A stretch of DNA of 64,000 nt. Source: Algoriphagus sp. A40 (lineage in GTDB: Bacteria > Bacteroidota > Bacteroidia > Cytophagales > Cyclobacteriaceae). The DNA lies in NCBI RefSeq assembly GCF_002002735.1, contig NZ_MUNY01000033.1, positions 28,836-92,835 on the forward strand, in the 5' to 3' direction. Made by a program: the position numbers and the translations under genes. Of the stretch, positions 1 through 11,552 are shown piece after piece (the first letter of the stretch is position 1; the number at the start of each line of letters is the position of its first letter). The notes beneath the pieces are model-generated. The model did no database searches, was not told the DNA's origin, and was given only the letters and a program-made list of their open reading frames with translations.

Positions 1-1
1 A

Positions 2-391
2 GAGCTTTCATTGATCACTGGCCAAAAGGCTGTGGCTACCAAGTCAAAGATCGCCGTTTCCAACTTTAAGTTGAGAGAAGGTATGCCAATTGGTGCCAAA
101 GTTACTTTGAGAGGCGAGAAAATGTATGAGTTTTTGGACCGTCTGATGACAGTTGCTTTGCCACGTGTACGTGACTTCAAAGGTATTTCTGACAAAGGAT
201 TTGACGGAAGAGGAAATTATACCTTGGGCGTCACTGAGCAGATCATTTTCCCTGAAATCTCTATCGAAAAGGTAAACAGAATCTCTGGAATGGACATCAC
301 CTTCGTGACTTCTGCCAAGACAGATGAGGAAAGCTATGCTTTGTTGAAAGCTTTCGGAATGCCTTTCGCTAACAAAAATAAAGAAGAATAA
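2..391 (+). CDS. rplE: 50S ribosomal protein L5, 5'-truncated by window edge
   Basis: This is the C-terminal about 129 residues of ribosomal protein L5, the large-subunit protein that binds 5S rRNA and contacts the P-site tRNA. The reading frame is open to the left edge, so the true start lies outside the window. Family landmarks are the [14 protein letters not shown] and GRGNYTLG stretches and the FPEI segment before the C-terminal strand. It is directly followed by rpsN with 2 bases between, as in the spc operon of most bacteria. Identification is by sequence and gene order and is secure. Confidence 0.97.
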   Translation, partial: ELSLITGQKAVATKSKIAVSNFKLREGMPIGAKVTLRGEKMYEFLDRLMTVALPRVRDFKGISDKGFDGRGNYTLGVTEQIIFPEISIEKVNRISGMDITFVTSAKTDEESYALLKAFGMPFANKNKEE

Positions 392-393
392 TC

Positions 394-663
394 ATGGCAA
401 AAGAATCCATCAAAGCTCGTGAGAGAAAAAGAGAGCATCTGGTAGCCAAGTATGCAAAGAAGAGAGCTGAGCTGAAAGCTGCCGGTGACTACGAAGCACT
501 TGACAAATTGCCAAAAAATGCTTCCCCGGTAAGACTTCACAATCGTTGCAAGCTGACCGGTCGTCCAAAAGGCTACATGAGAAAGTTTGGTATCAACAGG
601 GTAACTTTCAGAGAAATGGCCTCAGCAGGCAAGATCCCTGGAGTTACAAAGTCCAGCTGGTAA
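394..663 (+). CDS. rpsN: 30S ribosomal protein S14 (zinc-free long form)
   Basis: S14 is a small-subunit head protein that binds 16S rRNA near the A and P sites. At 89 aa it is the long form. The C-terminal block [16 protein letters not shown] and the ending PGVTKSSW are diagnostic. Only one cysteine is present, so the four-cysteine zinc ribbon of the short (about 61 aa) form is absent. It starts 2 bases after rplE and is followed by an 81-base gap that carries a possible internal promoter ahead of rpsH. Confidence 0.98.
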   Translation: MAKESIKARERKREHLVAKYAKKRAELKAAGDYEALDKLPKNASPVRLHNRCKLTGRPKGYMRKFGINRVTFREMASAGKIPGVTKSSW

Positions 664-700
664 AATAACGACAGTAGTTTTTATTCTAAAAATCAATTCG

Positions 701-708
701 TAACTTTG
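701..708 (+). promoter_or_regulatory. Possible internal promoter (-7 box) ahead of rpsH
   Basis: TAACTTTG matches the Bacteroidetes -7 consensus TAnnTTTG exactly and lies in the only sizeable gap (81 bases) of the ribosomal operon. A T-run at about 678-682 is the only thing near the expected -33 position, so the upstream element is weak. Read-through from the upstream operon promoter is equally possible. Confidence 0.4.
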
Positions 709-744
709 CACGCCCAAAACGGGTGGAGCTAGACTATAAATACC

Positions 745-1140
745 ATGACTGATCCAATAGCTGATTATCTGACTAGGTTGAGAAACGCCATCAAGGCTTC
801 TCACCGAATCGTTGAGATACCTGCTTCTAACATCAAGAAGGAGATTACAAAAGTATTGCACGAAAAAGGGTACATCCAAAACTATAAGTTTGAGCAAAGT
901 GGTCCTCAAGGGACTATTAAAATCGCTTTGAAGTTTAACCCTACTACCAAGCAGAACGCAATTGTAAGCCTTGAAAGAGTTAGTACTCCAGGTTTGAGAA
1001 AATATGCCAAGCACGATGAGCTCCCAAGAGTCATCAACGGCCTGGGCATAGCAATCGTATCCACCTCCAAAGGTGTGATGACTGACAAAGAAGCCCGTAC
1101 CGAAGGTATCGGTGGCGAAGTACTTTGCTACGTTTATTAA
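745..1140 (+). CDS. rpsH: 30S ribosomal protein S8
   Basis: S8 (131 aa, usual length) binds the central domain of 16S rRNA and organises the platform; in many bacteria it also represses the spc operon mRNA. The N-terminus MTDPIADYLTRLRNA and the C-terminal block TSKGVMTDKEAR are family signatures. It follows an 81-base gap that holds a possible promoter and is 9 bases upstream of rplF. Confidence 0.98.
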   Translation: MTDPIADYLTRLRNAIKASHRIVEIPASNIKKEITKVLHEKGYIQNYKFEQSGPQGTIKIALKFNPTTKQNAIVSLERVSTPGLRKYAKHDELPRVINGLGIAIVSTSKGVMTDKEARTEGIGGEVLCYVY

Positions 1141-1149
1141 TTTACTATC

Positions 1150-1707
1150 ATGTCTAGAATAGGTAAAAAAGCAATAAATATACCCGGCGGTGTTACTGTA
1201 GACGTGTCAGCTCATGGAACTGTCACTGTTAAAGGTCCAAAGGGTACCCTGACTCAGGATGTGAATCCCGATATTCAGGTGAAAGTGGAAGGCAACGATA
1301 TCGTTGTTTCCAGACCTACTGAATCCAAAAGACATAAATCTTTGCACGGACTTTATAGATCATTGATCAACAATATGGTGATCGGTGTGTCTACAGGTTA
1401 CAAGAAAGATTTGGAATTGGTCGGTGTAGGTTATAAGGCTTCCAATCAGGGCCAGGTACTTGAGCTTAGCTTAGGTTACTCTCACAGTATTTTTATGGCG
1501 TTGCCAAGTGAAATCTCTCTTAAGACAGAGACTCCAAAAGGTAAAAACCCATTGATTACTTTGGAAGGTATTGACAAAGAGTTGATCGGACAAGTAGCTG
1601 CTAAGATCAAATCCCTTCGTAAGGTTGAACCATACAAAGGAAAAGGTGTGCGCTTCGTTGGTGAACAAGTTAGACGTAAGGCTGGTAAAACTGCCGGTAA
1701 AAAATAA
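1150..1707 (+). CDS. rplF: 50S ribosomal protein L6
   Basis: L6 (185 aa) sits near the factor-binding site of the large subunit and binds 23S rRNA helix 97. It begins MSRIGKKAI, and the second repeat contains the PYKGKGVRF segment typical of L6. It has a short lysine-rich tail. Gene order rpsH-rplF-rplR supports the call. Confidence 0.98.
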   Translation: MSRIGKKAINIPGGVTVDVSAHGTVTVKGPKGTLTQDVNPDIQVKVEGNDIVVSRPTESKRHKSLHGLYRSLINNMVIGVSTGYKKDLELVGVGYKASNQGQVLELSLGYSHSIFMALPSEISLKTETPKGKNPLITLEGIDKELIGQVAAKIKSLRKVEPYKGKGVRFVGEQVRRKAGKTAGKK

Positions 1708-1713
1708 TAGGTT

Positions 1714-2064
1714 ATGGCATTTAATAAGAATTCCAGAAGACTTAGAATCAAGCAGGGTATCCGAAGAAAGATCTCCGGTACCGATTCCAGACCTCGTTTG
1801 TCAGTATTCAAGAGCAATACAGGCATCTATGCGCAATTGGTGGACGACCTTAAAGGTCAGACATTGGCACAGGCTTCTTCCAAAGAACTTGGTGCTAAAG
1901 CCAATACCAAGATAGAAGTATCCAAAGAAGTAGGTAAAAAACTTGCCGAAAGAGCCATCGCAAATGGCGTTTCTGAAGTAGTATTCGACAGAAACGGCTA
2001 CTTGTATCATGGTAATGTAAAAGCTTTGGCTGACGGCGCCAGAGAAGGGGGCCTTAAATTCTAA
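1714..2064 (+). CDS. rplR: 50S ribosomal protein L18
   Basis: L18 (116 aa) binds 5S rRNA together with L5 and L25. The [10 protein letters not shown] segment, the [11 protein letters not shown] block and the ending [11 protein letters not shown] are characteristic. It lies 6 bases after rplF and 5 bases before rpsE in the operon. Confidence 0.98.
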   Translation: MAFNKNSRRLRIKQGIRRKISGTDSRPRLSVFKSNTGIYAQLVDDLKGQTLAQASSKELGAKANTKIEVSKEVGKKLAERAIANGVSEVVFDRNGYLYHGNVKALADGAREGGLKF

Positions 2065-2069
2065 TCGTT

Positions 2070-2588
2070 ATGTCTCAAGTAAGAAGAAAACCCATCAGGG
2101 CTACAGATACAGAATTAAAAGAAAAAGTTGTTGCTATCAACCGAGTAGCCAAAGTGGTAAAAGGCGGTAGAAGATTCTCTTTCTCAGCAATCGTAGTAGT
2201 AGGTGATGGCCAGGGTGTTGTAGGTTATGGTTTGGGTAAAGCCAACGAGGTAACTGATGCAATCACCAAGGGCATCGAGGACGCAAAAAAGAACCTGGTA
2301 AAAGTACCGGTTTTGAAAGGCACTATTCCTCATGAGCAAATTGGTAAATTCGGTGGCGGACTTGTTTTGATCAAGCCAGCTGCAGCAGGTACCGGTGTTA
2401 TTGCAGGTGGTGCAATGAGAGCAGTTTTGGAAAGTGCAGGCGTTACCGACGTTTTGGCTAAATCCAAAGGTTCCTCTAACCCGCACAACGTGGTGAAAGC
2501 TACCATCGATGCATTGACTCAATTAAGAGATGCAATCGCTGTATCACAGCAGCGTGGTGTGAAAATGGCTAAAGTCTTTAACGGATAA
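2070..2588 (+). CDS. rpsE: 30S ribosomal protein S5
   Basis: S5 (172 aa) forms part of the mRNA entry and decoding region and affects translational accuracy. It has the double-stranded RNA-binding N-terminal domain ([19 protein letters not shown], about residues 30-50) and the C-terminal [13 protein letters not shown] and [11 protein letters not shown] blocks. Length and gene order are normal. Confidence 0.98.
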   Translation: MSQVRRKPIRATDTELKEKVVAINRVAKVVKGGRRFSFSAIVVVGDGQGVVGYGLGKANEVTDAITKGIEDAKKNLVKVPVLKGTIPHEQIGKFGGGLVLIKPAAAGTGVIAGGAMRAVLESAGVTDVLAKSKGSSNPHNVVKATIDALTQLRDAIAVSQQRGVKMAKVFNG

Positions 2589-2593
2589 TAATC

Positions 2594-2773
2594 ATGGCGA
2601 AGATCAAGATCACACAGGTAAAAAGTACGATCGACAGACCAAAAGATCAAAAAGCAACAATCACTGCTTTGGGTTTGGGTCGTATCAGCAAATCCGTAGT
2701 AGTGGAAAATACACCTCAGATTGCTGGAATGGTAAATAAAGTGAATCACCTTGTAAAAGTGGAGGTAGCTTAA
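2594..2773 (+). CDS. rpmD: 50S ribosomal protein L30
   Basis: This 59-residue protein begins MAKIKITQVKSTI and contains TALGLGRISKSVVVENTP followed by a VNKVNHLVKVE segment, the pattern of bacterial L30. L30 is a small peripheral protein of the large subunit. It sits 5 bases after rpsE and 2 bases before rplO, the standard position in the spc operon. Confidence 0.97.
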   Translation: MAKIKITQVKSTIDRPKDQKATITALGLGRISKSVVVENTPQIAGMVNKVNHLVKVEVA

Positions 2774-2775
2774 TT

Positions 2776-3222
2776 ATGAAACTAAATACATTAACTCCGT
2801 CCGAAGGATCAACCAAAAACCGCAAAAGAATTGGTCGTGGTACCGGTTCTGGTAGAGGTGGGACTTCAACAAGAGGTCATAAGGGAGCGAAATCCCGTTC
2901 TGGATACAAATCTAAAATCGGTTTTGAAGGTGGTCAGATGCCACTTCAAAGAAGGGTTCCAAAATTTGGCTTCAAATCCTTTAATAAGGTTGAGTTCAAA
3001 CCAGTAAATTTGGATACCTTGCAGGCCCTTTCCGAGCAGTACAATCTTACAGTGATCGACATGGAAGCTTTGGTTTCTCATGGAATCGCCTCTAAGAATG
3101 ACAAAATCAAGATCCTCGGTGGTGGTGAACTGACAGCCAAATTAGACGTGACTGCCCATCAGTTTTCTGCTTCAGCAGTTGAAGCAATCGAAAAACTTGG
3201 CGGTACTGTAAACAAGATTTAA
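2776..3222 (+). CDS. rplO: 50S ribosomal protein L15
   Basis: L15 (148 aa) is an assembly protein of the large subunit. The glycine- and arginine-rich N-terminal extension (GRGTGSGRGGTSTRGHKG) that threads into rRNA is present, followed by GFEGGQMPLQRRVPKFGF. The globular C-terminal half ends in EKLGGTVNKI. It is followed 4 bases later by secY, the conserved order. Confidence 0.98.
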   Translation: MKLNTLTPSEGSTKNRKRIGRGTGSGRGGTSTRGHKGAKSRSGYKSKIGFEGGQMPLQRRVPKFGFKSFNKVEFKPVNLDTLQALSEQYNLTVIDMEALVSHGIASKNDKIKILGGGELTAKLDVTAHQFSASAVEAIEKLGGTVNKI

Positions 3223-3226
3223 GTAA

Positions 3227-4546
3227 ATGAAAAAGTTTATTTCGACAGTTAAGAATATCTTCTCAATCGAAGATCTGAGAGTTAGAATCCTGAATACAAT
3301 CGGATTCCTCATCATCTTCAGATTAGGTTCATTCATCGTTCTTCCTGGTGTAGATCCATCCAAGTTGGGTGGCACTCCCGAAGGGATTTTCGGATTGATT
3401 GACACCTTTCTTGGAGGAGCATTTAGCAATGCCTCCATCTTCGGTCTGGGGATAATGCCTTATATCTCTGCTTCCATCGTGCTGCAGCTGTTGACTGTCG
3501 GAGTACCCTACTTTCAAAAAATGCAAAAGGAGGGTGAATCCGGAAGAAAGCGAATCAACCAGATTACCCGAGTACTGACCATTGCGATCACTGTAGCCCA
3601 AGGTATTGGTTACGTCACAGCAACCATCCTTCCAACCGGTGCAGTAATGGTTAGTACCTCTCTTTTCATGTTTAGCTCTTTGGTTTTGCTTTCAGCCGGA
3701 ACGATGTTCTGTATGTGGCTGGGAGAAAAGATCACTGAAAAAGGTATCGGAAACGGTATCTCCATGCTGATCATGATTGGGATTATTTCCAGATTCCCTG
3801 GCGCACTTATCGCCGAAGGTTTGGAAAAAGGCTCCTCCGGAATGTTGCTTTTGATTATTGAAGCTGGGGTGTTGTTTTTTGTAGTCGTAGGAGTTATTGC
3901 TCTGACAGAAGCTACAAGAAGAATTCCGGTTCAGTATGCTAAGCAGGTAGTAGGCGGTAAAGTATATGGCGGTCAGCGTCAGTACATTCCTATCAAAGTG
4001 AATGCTTCCGGTGTAATGCCAATTATCTTTGCTCAGTCCTTGATGTTTGTGCCAGCGTTGATCGCACAGATTTGGGCAGGTGAAAGTGACATTGCAAACT
4101 ATATCGGCACTACATTCAGCGATTTCACTTCTTGGCAGTACAATCTGTTGTTTGCCTCGTTGATCATCATCTTCACATTCTTCTACACCGCGATTACCGT
4201 TAACCCGGAGCAAATTGCTGAAGACATGAAGCGTAACGGTGGATTTGTTCCAGGCATTAAGCCAGGTGCTCCTACCTCAGAGTTTATTGATGGCATTATC
4301 TCCAAAATCACATTACCTGGATCTGTTTTACTGGCAGCAGTAGCAATCCTTCCTGCTTTGGCTATCATAGCCGGTGTAGGTGGTGAGTTTGCTCAATTCT
4401 ATGGTGGAACTTCCCTCTTGATTATGGTGGGTGTGATCATGGATACCTTGAGACAAATCGAAAGTTACTTGTTGATGAGACATTACGAGGGAATGATGAA
4501 AAGCGGTAATATGAAGAATAACCCTTCTAATTACCAGGTTGCCTAA
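3227..4546 (+). CDS. secY: Protein translocase subunit SecY
   Basis: SecY (439 aa) is the channel-forming inner-membrane subunit of the Sec translocon. Ten hydrophobic helices can be traced. Landmarks are LPGVDPSKLGG in the plug region, GIMPYISASIVLQLL, the EKGIGNGISMLI block, and the cytoplasmic loops with YAKQVVGGKVYGGQ and EDMKRNGGFVPGIKPG that contact SecA and the ribosome. It is embedded between rplO and map, the usual spc operon location. Confidence 0.98.
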   Translation: MKKFISTVKNIFSIEDLRVRILNTIGFLIIFRLGSFIVLPGVDPSKLGGTPEGIFGLIDTFLGGAFSNASIFGLGIMPYISASIVLQLLTVGVPYFQKMQKEGESGRKRINQITRVLTIAITVAQGIGYVTATILPTGAVMVSTSLFMFSSLVLLSAGTMFCMWLGEKITEKGIGNGISMLIMIGIISRFPGALIAEGLEKGSSGMLLLIIEAGVLFFVVVGVIALTEATRRIPVQYAKQVVGGKVYGGQRQYIPIKVNASGVMPIIFAQSLMFVPALIAQIWAGESDIANYIGTTFSDFTSWQYNLLFASLIIIFTFFYTAITVNPEQIAEDMKRNGGFVPGIKPGAPTSEFIDGIISKITLPGSVLLAAVAILPALAIIAGVGGEFAQFYGGTSLLIMVGVIMDTLRQIESYLLMRHYEGMMKSGNMKNNPSNYQVA

Positions 4547-4547
4547 T

Positions 4548-5321
4548 ATGATTCAATACAAGACTTCGGAAGAAGTTCAGTTGATAAAAAAAAGTGCTGA
4601 TATTCTTGGCAAAGCTCACGGAGAAGTAGCCAAGCATATTAAAGAAGGGGTAAAGACCTCTTTTCTTGACAAGATTGCTGAAGAGTTTATAAGGGATCAC
4701 CATGGAGTACCTTCATTTAAAGGTTACAATGGCTTCCCGTCTTCACTTTGTATTTCAGTGAATGAAGTTGTTGTTCACGGTTTTCCAAGTGATTATGAAT
4801 TGAAAGATGGCGATATAATCTCAGTAGATTGTGGAGTCTTTCACCAAGGTTTTCATAGCGATTCCGCTTATACGTATCCTATCGGTGAGGTTTCCCCTTC
4901 TGTTATTGCATTATTAAAAGCCACTCGAGATTCGCTCTATTTAGGAATTGAGCAAGCTGTAGCTGGAAATCGAATCGGCGACATCGGTCATGCCATCCAA
5001 AAGTTTGTTGAAGCAAAAGGCTACACGGTAGTCAGAGAGCTTGTCGGACATGGTTTGGGCAAAAAACTGCATGAAGCCCCTGAGGTTCCCAATTATGGAA
5101 AAAAAGGAAGTGGTGTCCCGCTCAAGGCGGGTATGGTGATTGCAATTGAGCCAATGATCAATCTGGGTACGCGAAACATCGTACAGGAGCGAGATGGGTG
5201 GACTATCCGAACTGCAGATCGGAAACCTTCAGCTCACTATGAGCATACGGTTGCAATATTTGAGAATAAAACTGAGGTTTTGACGACCCATAAATACATA
5301 GAAGAGAGCTTTAAATTCTAA
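4548..5321 (+). CDS. map: Methionine aminopeptidase type I
   Basis: This cytoplasmic enzyme removes the initiator methionine from nascent proteins. Expected dinuclear-metal ligands are visible: Asp in VDCGVF, Asp in HSDSAYTY, His in [10 protein letters not shown], Glu in AIEPMI and Glu in HYEHTVAI. I chose the ATG at 4548 (257 aa), just after the secY stop at 4544-4546. An in-frame TTG at 4539 would overlap secY and add three residues. The secY-map-infA order is conserved. Confidence 0.97.
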   Translation: MIQYKTSEEVQLIKKSADILGKAHGEVAKHIKEGVKTSFLDKIAEEFIRDHHGVPSFKGYNGFPSSLCISVNEVVVHGFPSDYELKDGDIISVDCGVFHQGFHSDSAYTYPIGEVSPSVIALLKATRDSLYLGIEQAVAGNRIGDIGHAIQKFVEAKGYTVVRELVGHGLGKKLHEAPEVPNYGKKGSGVPLKAGMVIAIEPMINLGTRNIVQERDGWTIRTADRKPSAHYEHTVAIFENKTEVLTTHKYIEESFKF

Positions 5322-5322
5322 T

Positions 5323-5541
5323 ATGGCCAAACAGACATCAATCGAGCAAGACGGAACCATTACTGAAGCGTTGTCAAACGCGATGTTTAAAGTGGAACTG
5401 GAAAATGGACATCAGTTGATTGCGCATATTTCCGGTAAGATGAGGATGAATTATATCAAAATCCTTCCCGGAGATAAGGTCAAGCTGGAATTATCTCCCT
5501 ATGATTTGACAAAAGGCAGAATAGTATATCGATATAAATAG
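5323..5541 (+). CDS. infA: Translation initiation factor IF-1
   Basis: IF-1 (72 aa) is a single S1/OB-fold protein that occupies the ribosomal A site during initiation. The sequence begins [13 protein letters not shown] and contains [20 protein letters not shown] and the ending [11 protein letters not shown], all typical. It starts 1 base after map. Confidence 0.98.
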   Translation: MAKQTSIEQDGTITEALSNAMFKVELENGHQLIAHISGKMRMNYIKILPGDKVKLELSPYDLTKGRIVYRYK

Positions 5542-5547
5542 ACTGAC

Positions 5548-5664
5548 ATGAAAGTAAAGGCATCTATTAAAAAGAGAAGTGTTGACTGCAAGCTAATCCG
5601 CAGAAAAGGAGTATTGTTTGTGATCAATAAGAAAAATCCTAAGTATAAACAAAGACAAGGTTAA
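5548..5664 (+). CDS. rpmJ: 50S ribosomal protein L36 (zinc-ligand-less form)
   Basis: This 38-residue protein reads [15 protein letters not shown], then [10 protein letters not shown], and ends KYKQRQG, the L36 pattern. In the zinc form of L36 the ligands are Cys11, Cys14, Cys27 and His33. Here they are Ser11, Cys14, Asn27 and Tyr33, so the zinc site cannot form. It lies 6 bases after infA and 2 bases before rpsM, the canonical position. Confidence 0.97.
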   Translation: MKVKASIKKRSVDCKLIRRKGVLFVINKKNPKYKQRQG

Positions 5665-5666
5665 TC

Positions 5667-6044
5667 ATGGCTAGAATTGCAGGTGTAGACATACCAGACA
5701 ATAAGCGCGGCGAAATCGGACTTACCTACATCTTCGGAATAGGAAGAAGTGCCGCCAAAGCGATCCTGAGCAAAGCCGGTATCTCTTTCGACAAAAAGGC
5801 CGGAGAGTGGAATGACGAAGAATCTACCGCTATCCGTAACATCATCGCTGAAGAATTCAGAACCGAAGGTGTACTGAAGTCAGAGATCCAATTGAACATC
5901 AAGCGTCTGATGGATATCGGATGTTACAGAGGTTTGAGACACAGAAAAGGACTTCCTGTACGTGGTCAAGGCACTAAAAACAACGCCAGAACAAGGAAGG
6001 GTAAGAGAAAAACTGTTGCTAACAAAAAGAAGGCAACTAAATAA
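5667..6044 (+). CDS. rpsM: 30S ribosomal protein S13
   Basis: S13 (125 aa) is a small-subunit head protein that forms bridges to the large subunit and contacts P-site tRNA. The [14 protein letters not shown] start, the IFGIGRSAA helix-two-turn-helix and the basic tail ([17 protein letters not shown]) are diagnostic. It begins the alpha operon part with rpsK, rpsD, rpoA and rplQ following. Confidence 0.98.
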   Translation: MARIAGVDIPDNKRGEIGLTYIFGIGRSAAKAILSKAGISFDKKAGEWNDEESTAIRNIIAEEFRTEGVLKSEIQLNIKRLMDIGCYRGLRHRKGLPVRGQGTKNNARTRKGKRKTVANKKKATK

Positions 6045-6059
6045 AACCTGATTTAGATT

Positions 6060-6458
6060 ATGGCTCAGAAAAGAAACGATAAAGCAAAAGGTAAAAAAAG
6101 AGTAGTAAAGGTAGAAGCTGTAGGTCAGGCACACATCAGAGCCTCCTTCAACAATATCATCATCTCTATTACCAATAATGCAGGTCAAGTGATCTCTTGG
6201 GCTTCTGCCGGTAAAATGGGCTTCAGAGGTTCTAAGAAAAATACTCCTTACGCTGCTCAAATGGCCGCCCAAAACTGCGGTCAGGTAGCTTACGACTTAG
6301 GTTTGAGAAAAATCGAAGTATTCGTAAAAGGTCCAGGCGCTGGTCGTGAATCCGCGATCAGAACATTGCAAAACGTAGGATTGGATGTGACCACGATTAT
6401 CGACGTGACTCCAATGCCGCACAACGGTTGTCGTCCTCCTAAGCGTAGAAGAGTTTAA
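6060..6458 (+). CDS. rpsK: 30S ribosomal protein S11
   Basis: S11 (132 aa) lies on the platform near the Shine-Dalgarno/E-site region. It contains [38 protein letters not shown] and the ending [18 protein letters not shown], the conserved S11 C-terminus. Gene order rpsM-rpsK-rpsD is standard. Confidence 0.98.
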   Translation: MAQKRNDKAKGKKRVVKVEAVGQAHIRASFNNIIISITNNAGQVISWASAGKMGFRGSKKNTPYAAQMAAQNCGQVAYDLGLRKIEVFVKGPGAGRESAIRTLQNVGLDVTTIIDVTPMPHNGCRPPKRRRV

Positions 6459-6476
6459 TTTTAAAAAGCTAACAGA

Positions 6477-7082
6477 ATGGCAAGATATACAGGTCCTAAA
6501 GCTAAAATCTCCAGAAAATTTGGAGAAGCAATTGAAGGGCATAGCAAGGCACTTCAGAAGAAAAACTACCCTCCCGGCATGCACGGTCGCGGTAGAAGAA
6601 AGAAGCAGTCCGAATATGCAGTTCAGCTGTCTGAGAAGCAAAAAGCAAAATACATCTACGGCGTGTTGGAAAGACAATTCGCTAAAATGTTTGACATCGC
6701 TTCCAGAAAGTCCGGTATCACTGGTGAAAACCTCCTTCAGCTTCTTGAAGCTCGTTTGGACAACACCGTGTACAGACTGGGAATTTCTCCAACGCGCCGT
6801 GGCGCAAGACAGCTTGTTTCGCACAAGCACGTCTTGGTAAACGGTGAAGTGGTTAACATTCCATCTTATACTTTGAAGCCGGGTGATGTAGTTTCCGTAA
6901 GAGAGCGTTCTAAGTCTCTGGAAGCAATCACCAGCAGCCTGGCAGGCAAAGCAGCAAACAGATATCCTTGGTTAGAGTGGGATAATGCTTCTTTGACAGG
7001 CAAATTCGTCAGTGTTCCTGGCAGAGATGATATTCCGGAGAATATCAAGGAGCAGCTCATTGTCGAACTTTACTCTAAGTAA
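6477..7082 (+). CDS. rpsD: 30S ribosomal protein S4 (zinc-free form)
   Basis: S4 (201 aa) is a primary 16S rRNA-binding protein and an early assembly protein. The [17 protein letters not shown] start, the [17 protein letters not shown] segment and the S4 RNA-binding motif around [18 protein letters not shown] are clear. No N-terminal cysteine cluster is present, so this is the zinc-free form. Confidence 0.98.
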   Translation: MARYTGPKAKISRKFGEAIEGHSKALQKKNYPPGMHGRGRRKKQSEYAVQLSEKQKAKYIYGVLERQFAKMFDIASRKSGITGENLLQLLEARLDNTVYRLGISPTRRGARQLVSHKHVLVNGEVVNIPSYTLKPGDVVSVRERSKSLEAITSSLAGKAANRYPWLEWDNASLTGKFVSVPGRDDIPENIKEQLIVELYSK

Positions 7083-7118
7083 TTTTACTATTTTCAGCTA
7101 AAAACCAGAACGAGATAT

Positions 7119-8108
7119 ATGTCCATACTAGCATTTCAAATGCCCGAGAAAGTGGTGATGGAAAAAGCCGATGACTTTCATGGCTTGTTCACTTTCAAAC
7201 CACTCGAAAAAGGCTATGGAGTTACCATCGGTAACGCCCTGAGAAGAATATTGCTTTCTTCTTTGGAAGGATACGCCATCACTTCTATCAAAATCCCGGG
7301 AGTGGTTCACGAATTCTCAACCATCGAGGGCGTAGTAGAAGACGTGACTGATATCATTTTGAACCTGAAGCAGGTGAGATTCAAGAAAGTGCACGAAGCA
7401 TTTGACGGAAAAATCACTGTCGAAATCAAAAATCAGTCTGTTTTCACCGCAGGGGACATTGCTAAGTTCACTTCTTCCTTCGAAATCCTCAACCCAGAGT
7501 TGATCATCTGTCACATCGACGAGACCAAAAACTTTGAAATTGAGATCACGATCGAAAAAGGAAGAGGTTATCTACCAGCTGAAGAATCCAAACCAAAAGA
7601 GCAGGTTTTTGGGCAAATCGCAATCGACGCGATCTTCACACCAATTAAAAATGTGAAGTACAGCGTAGAAAACACCCGGGTAGAGCAGAAGACTGACTTC
7701 GAAAAACTGATTCTTGAGGTTTCCACAGATGGTTCTATCCATCCTGAGAAAGCCCTTCAGGAATCTGCAAAGATTTTGATCCAGCACTTCATGCTATTCT
7801 CTGACCAGACCATGGTCCTTGATTCTACCGGTGTAGCCGAGCCAGAGCCTATCGATGAGGAATTCCTTCACATGCGTAAGCTTCTCAAGACCTCTTTGAG
7901 CGACCTCGACCTTTCTGTTCGTGCGTTCAACTGTCTGAAAGCTGCTGATGTGAGAACTCTTGGAGATCTTGCCAGACTTGAGATTTCAGATATGATGAAA
8001 TTCAGAAACTTCGGTAAGAAGTCTTTGGCTGAACTTGAGCAGCTGATCCAGGAGAAAGGTCTGACCTTTGGGATGGACATTTCTAAGTACAAACTTGACG
8101 AAGAATAA
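7119..8108 (+). CDS. rpoA: DNA-directed RNA polymerase subunit alpha
   Basis: RpoA (329 aa) dimerises to start assembly of RNA polymerase. The N-terminal domain (about 1-230) contains [18 protein letters not shown], typical of the dimer interface. After an acidic linker the C-terminal domain (about 250-329) has the helix-hairpin-helix that binds UP elements and activators, with [15 protein letters not shown] near the end. Length is normal. It is followed 6 bases later by rplQ. Confidence 0.98.
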   Translation: MSILAFQMPEKVVMEKADDFHGLFTFKPLEKGYGVTIGNALRRILLSSLEGYAITSIKIPGVVHEFSTIEGVVEDVTDIILNLKQVRFKKVHEAFDGKITVEIKNQSVFTAGDIAKFTSSFEILNPELIICHIDETKNFEIEITIEKGRGYLPAEESKPKEQVFGQIAIDAIFTPIKNVKYSVENTRVEQKTDFEKLILEVSTDGSIHPEKALQESAKILIQHFMLFSDQTMVLDSTGVAEPEPIDEEFLHMRKLLKTSLSDLDLSVRAFNCLKAADVRTLGDLARLEISDMMKFRNFGKKSLAELEQLIQEKGLTFGMDISKYKLDEE

Positions 8109-8114
8109 TATAAA

Positions 8115-8648
8115 ATGAGACACGGTAAGAAATTTAACCACCTAGGAAGAACTGCCCCGCACAGGAAGGCAATGCTTTCTAACATGGCAACTTCCCTGAT
8201 TCTTCACAAGCGTATTTCAACTACGCTTGCCAAGGCTAAAGAATTGAAGAAGTTTGTTGAGCCTCTGGTGACCAGAGCAAAAGAAGATTCTACACACAAC
8301 AGACGTATCGCTTTTTCTTACCTGAAAAGTAAAGATGCCATCAAGGCGCTTTTCGGTGAGGTAATCGAAAAAGTAGGTACTCGTCCGGGAGGATATACCA
8401 GAATTATCAAAACTGGCTTCCGTCTGGGTGACAACGCTGAAATGTGTATCATCGAGCTGGTAGATTACAATGAATTGATGCTGAAAGATGCTAAGCCTGC
8501 CAAAAAGACCACCAGAAGATCCCGTAGAGGAACTGCTGTGGCCAAAGCAGACGCACCTGCGGCTACTTCTGCACCTGCTGCTGAAGCCAAAACTGAAGCG
8601 CCTAGCGCTCCTGAAGCTTCTGCCGAAAGCGATAACGAAGAAAAATAA
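8115..8648 (+). CDS. rplQ: 50S ribosomal protein L17 with acidic Ala/Glu tail
   Basis: The first about 120 residues are a standard L17 core ([20 protein letters not shown] at the start, [17 protein letters not shown] later). The protein is 177 aa because of a low-complexity tail of about 50 residues, first basic ([13 protein letters not shown]), then rich in Ala, Pro and Glu. Similar tails are known on L17 in Bacteroidetes, so I regard this as lineage-typical. It is the last gene of the ribosomal operon and is followed by a terminator. Confidence 0.97.
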   Translation: MRHGKKFNHLGRTAPHRKAMLSNMATSLILHKRISTTLAKAKELKKFVEPLVTRAKEDSTHNRRIAFSYLKSKDAIKALFGEVIEKVGTRPGGYTRIIKTGFRLGDNAEMCIIELVDYNELMLKDAKPAKKTTRRSRRGTAVAKADAPAATSAPAAEAKTEAPSAPEASAESDNEEK

Positions 8649-8670
8649 TTTGAATAGCACTTCAAATATT

Positions 8671-8703
8671 AAAAGGATTGGACGCCCGTTCAATCCTTTT
8701 TTT
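8671..8703 (+). terminator. Rho-independent terminator of the ribosomal operon
   Basis: AAAAGGATTG and CAATCCTTTT form a 10-bp perfect stem around a loop GACGCCCGTT, followed by a run of T. It lies 22 bases after the rplQ stop codon and closes the operon. Confidence 0.93.
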
Positions 8704-8740
8704 ATACCCATACCTCTTATCCTCCTTCCCAAGAATTGGT

Positions 8741-8748
8741 TAACTTTG
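8741..8748 (+). promoter_or_regulatory. Possible carA promoter (-7 box)
   Basis: TAACTTTG fits TAnnTTTG and lies 16 bases before the carA start, just after the terminator of the previous operon, where a new promoter is needed. No clear -33 TTTG is visible at the expected spacing. Confidence 0.5.
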
Positions 8749-8764
8749 CGCAACTTTCAAAAAA

Positions 8765-11168
<2,404 letters not shown>

Positions 11169-11191
11169 TTTCGAATCGAAATTACTAAATG

Positions 11192-11223
11192 GACAGCCTG
11201 CATCAGTGGGCTGTCTTTTTTTT
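11192..11223 (+). terminator. Rho-independent terminator after eno
   Basis: GACAGCC and GGCTGTC pair across the loop TGCATCAGTG and are followed by nine T residues. It lies about 24 bases after the eno stop. Confidence 0.92.
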
Positions 11224-11264
11224 GCACCATTTTTGTACCTTGATGCCTGTAATTCAAATCAGGT

Positions 11265-11552
11265 ATGAAAAAACTTCTTAAGTACAGCGGCAATTTTTAT
11301 GTACTGGCCATCTTGTTTTTTCTATTTTGGATGCTTTTCATTGACTCCAACAACTTGATTAACCATTTCCGTCTGAGTCAAAAGTTGAACCAGCTGGAGG
11401 ACCAGAAGGAGTTTTATCTGGAGAAAAAAGGAAAGATTACCGCAGAACGCGCAGAATTGATGAGCAATCCTGAACTCCTGGAGAAGTTTGCCCGTGAGAG
11501 GTACTTAATGAAGAAGCAAACCGAAGACTTGTATGTCATTGTCGAGAAATAA
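11265..11552 (+). CDS. Septum formation initiator family protein (DivIC/FtsB-like)
   Basis: A 95-residue bitopic membrane protein: a short cytoplasmic N-terminus, one hydrophobic helix (about 11-27), then a leucine/glutamate-rich coiled coil (about 35-70) and a short tail with the ERYLMKK-type motif seen in FtsB/DivIC. Proteins of this family bridge FtsQ and FtsL in the division complex. An ftsB-like gene next to eno is a common arrangement, which supports the call. It overlaps the next gene by 20 bases. Confidence 0.88.
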   Translation: MKKLLKYSGNFYVLAILFFLFWMLFIDSNNLINHFRLSQKLNQLEDQKEFYLEKKGKITAERAELMSNPELLEKFARERYLMKKQTEDLYVIVEK

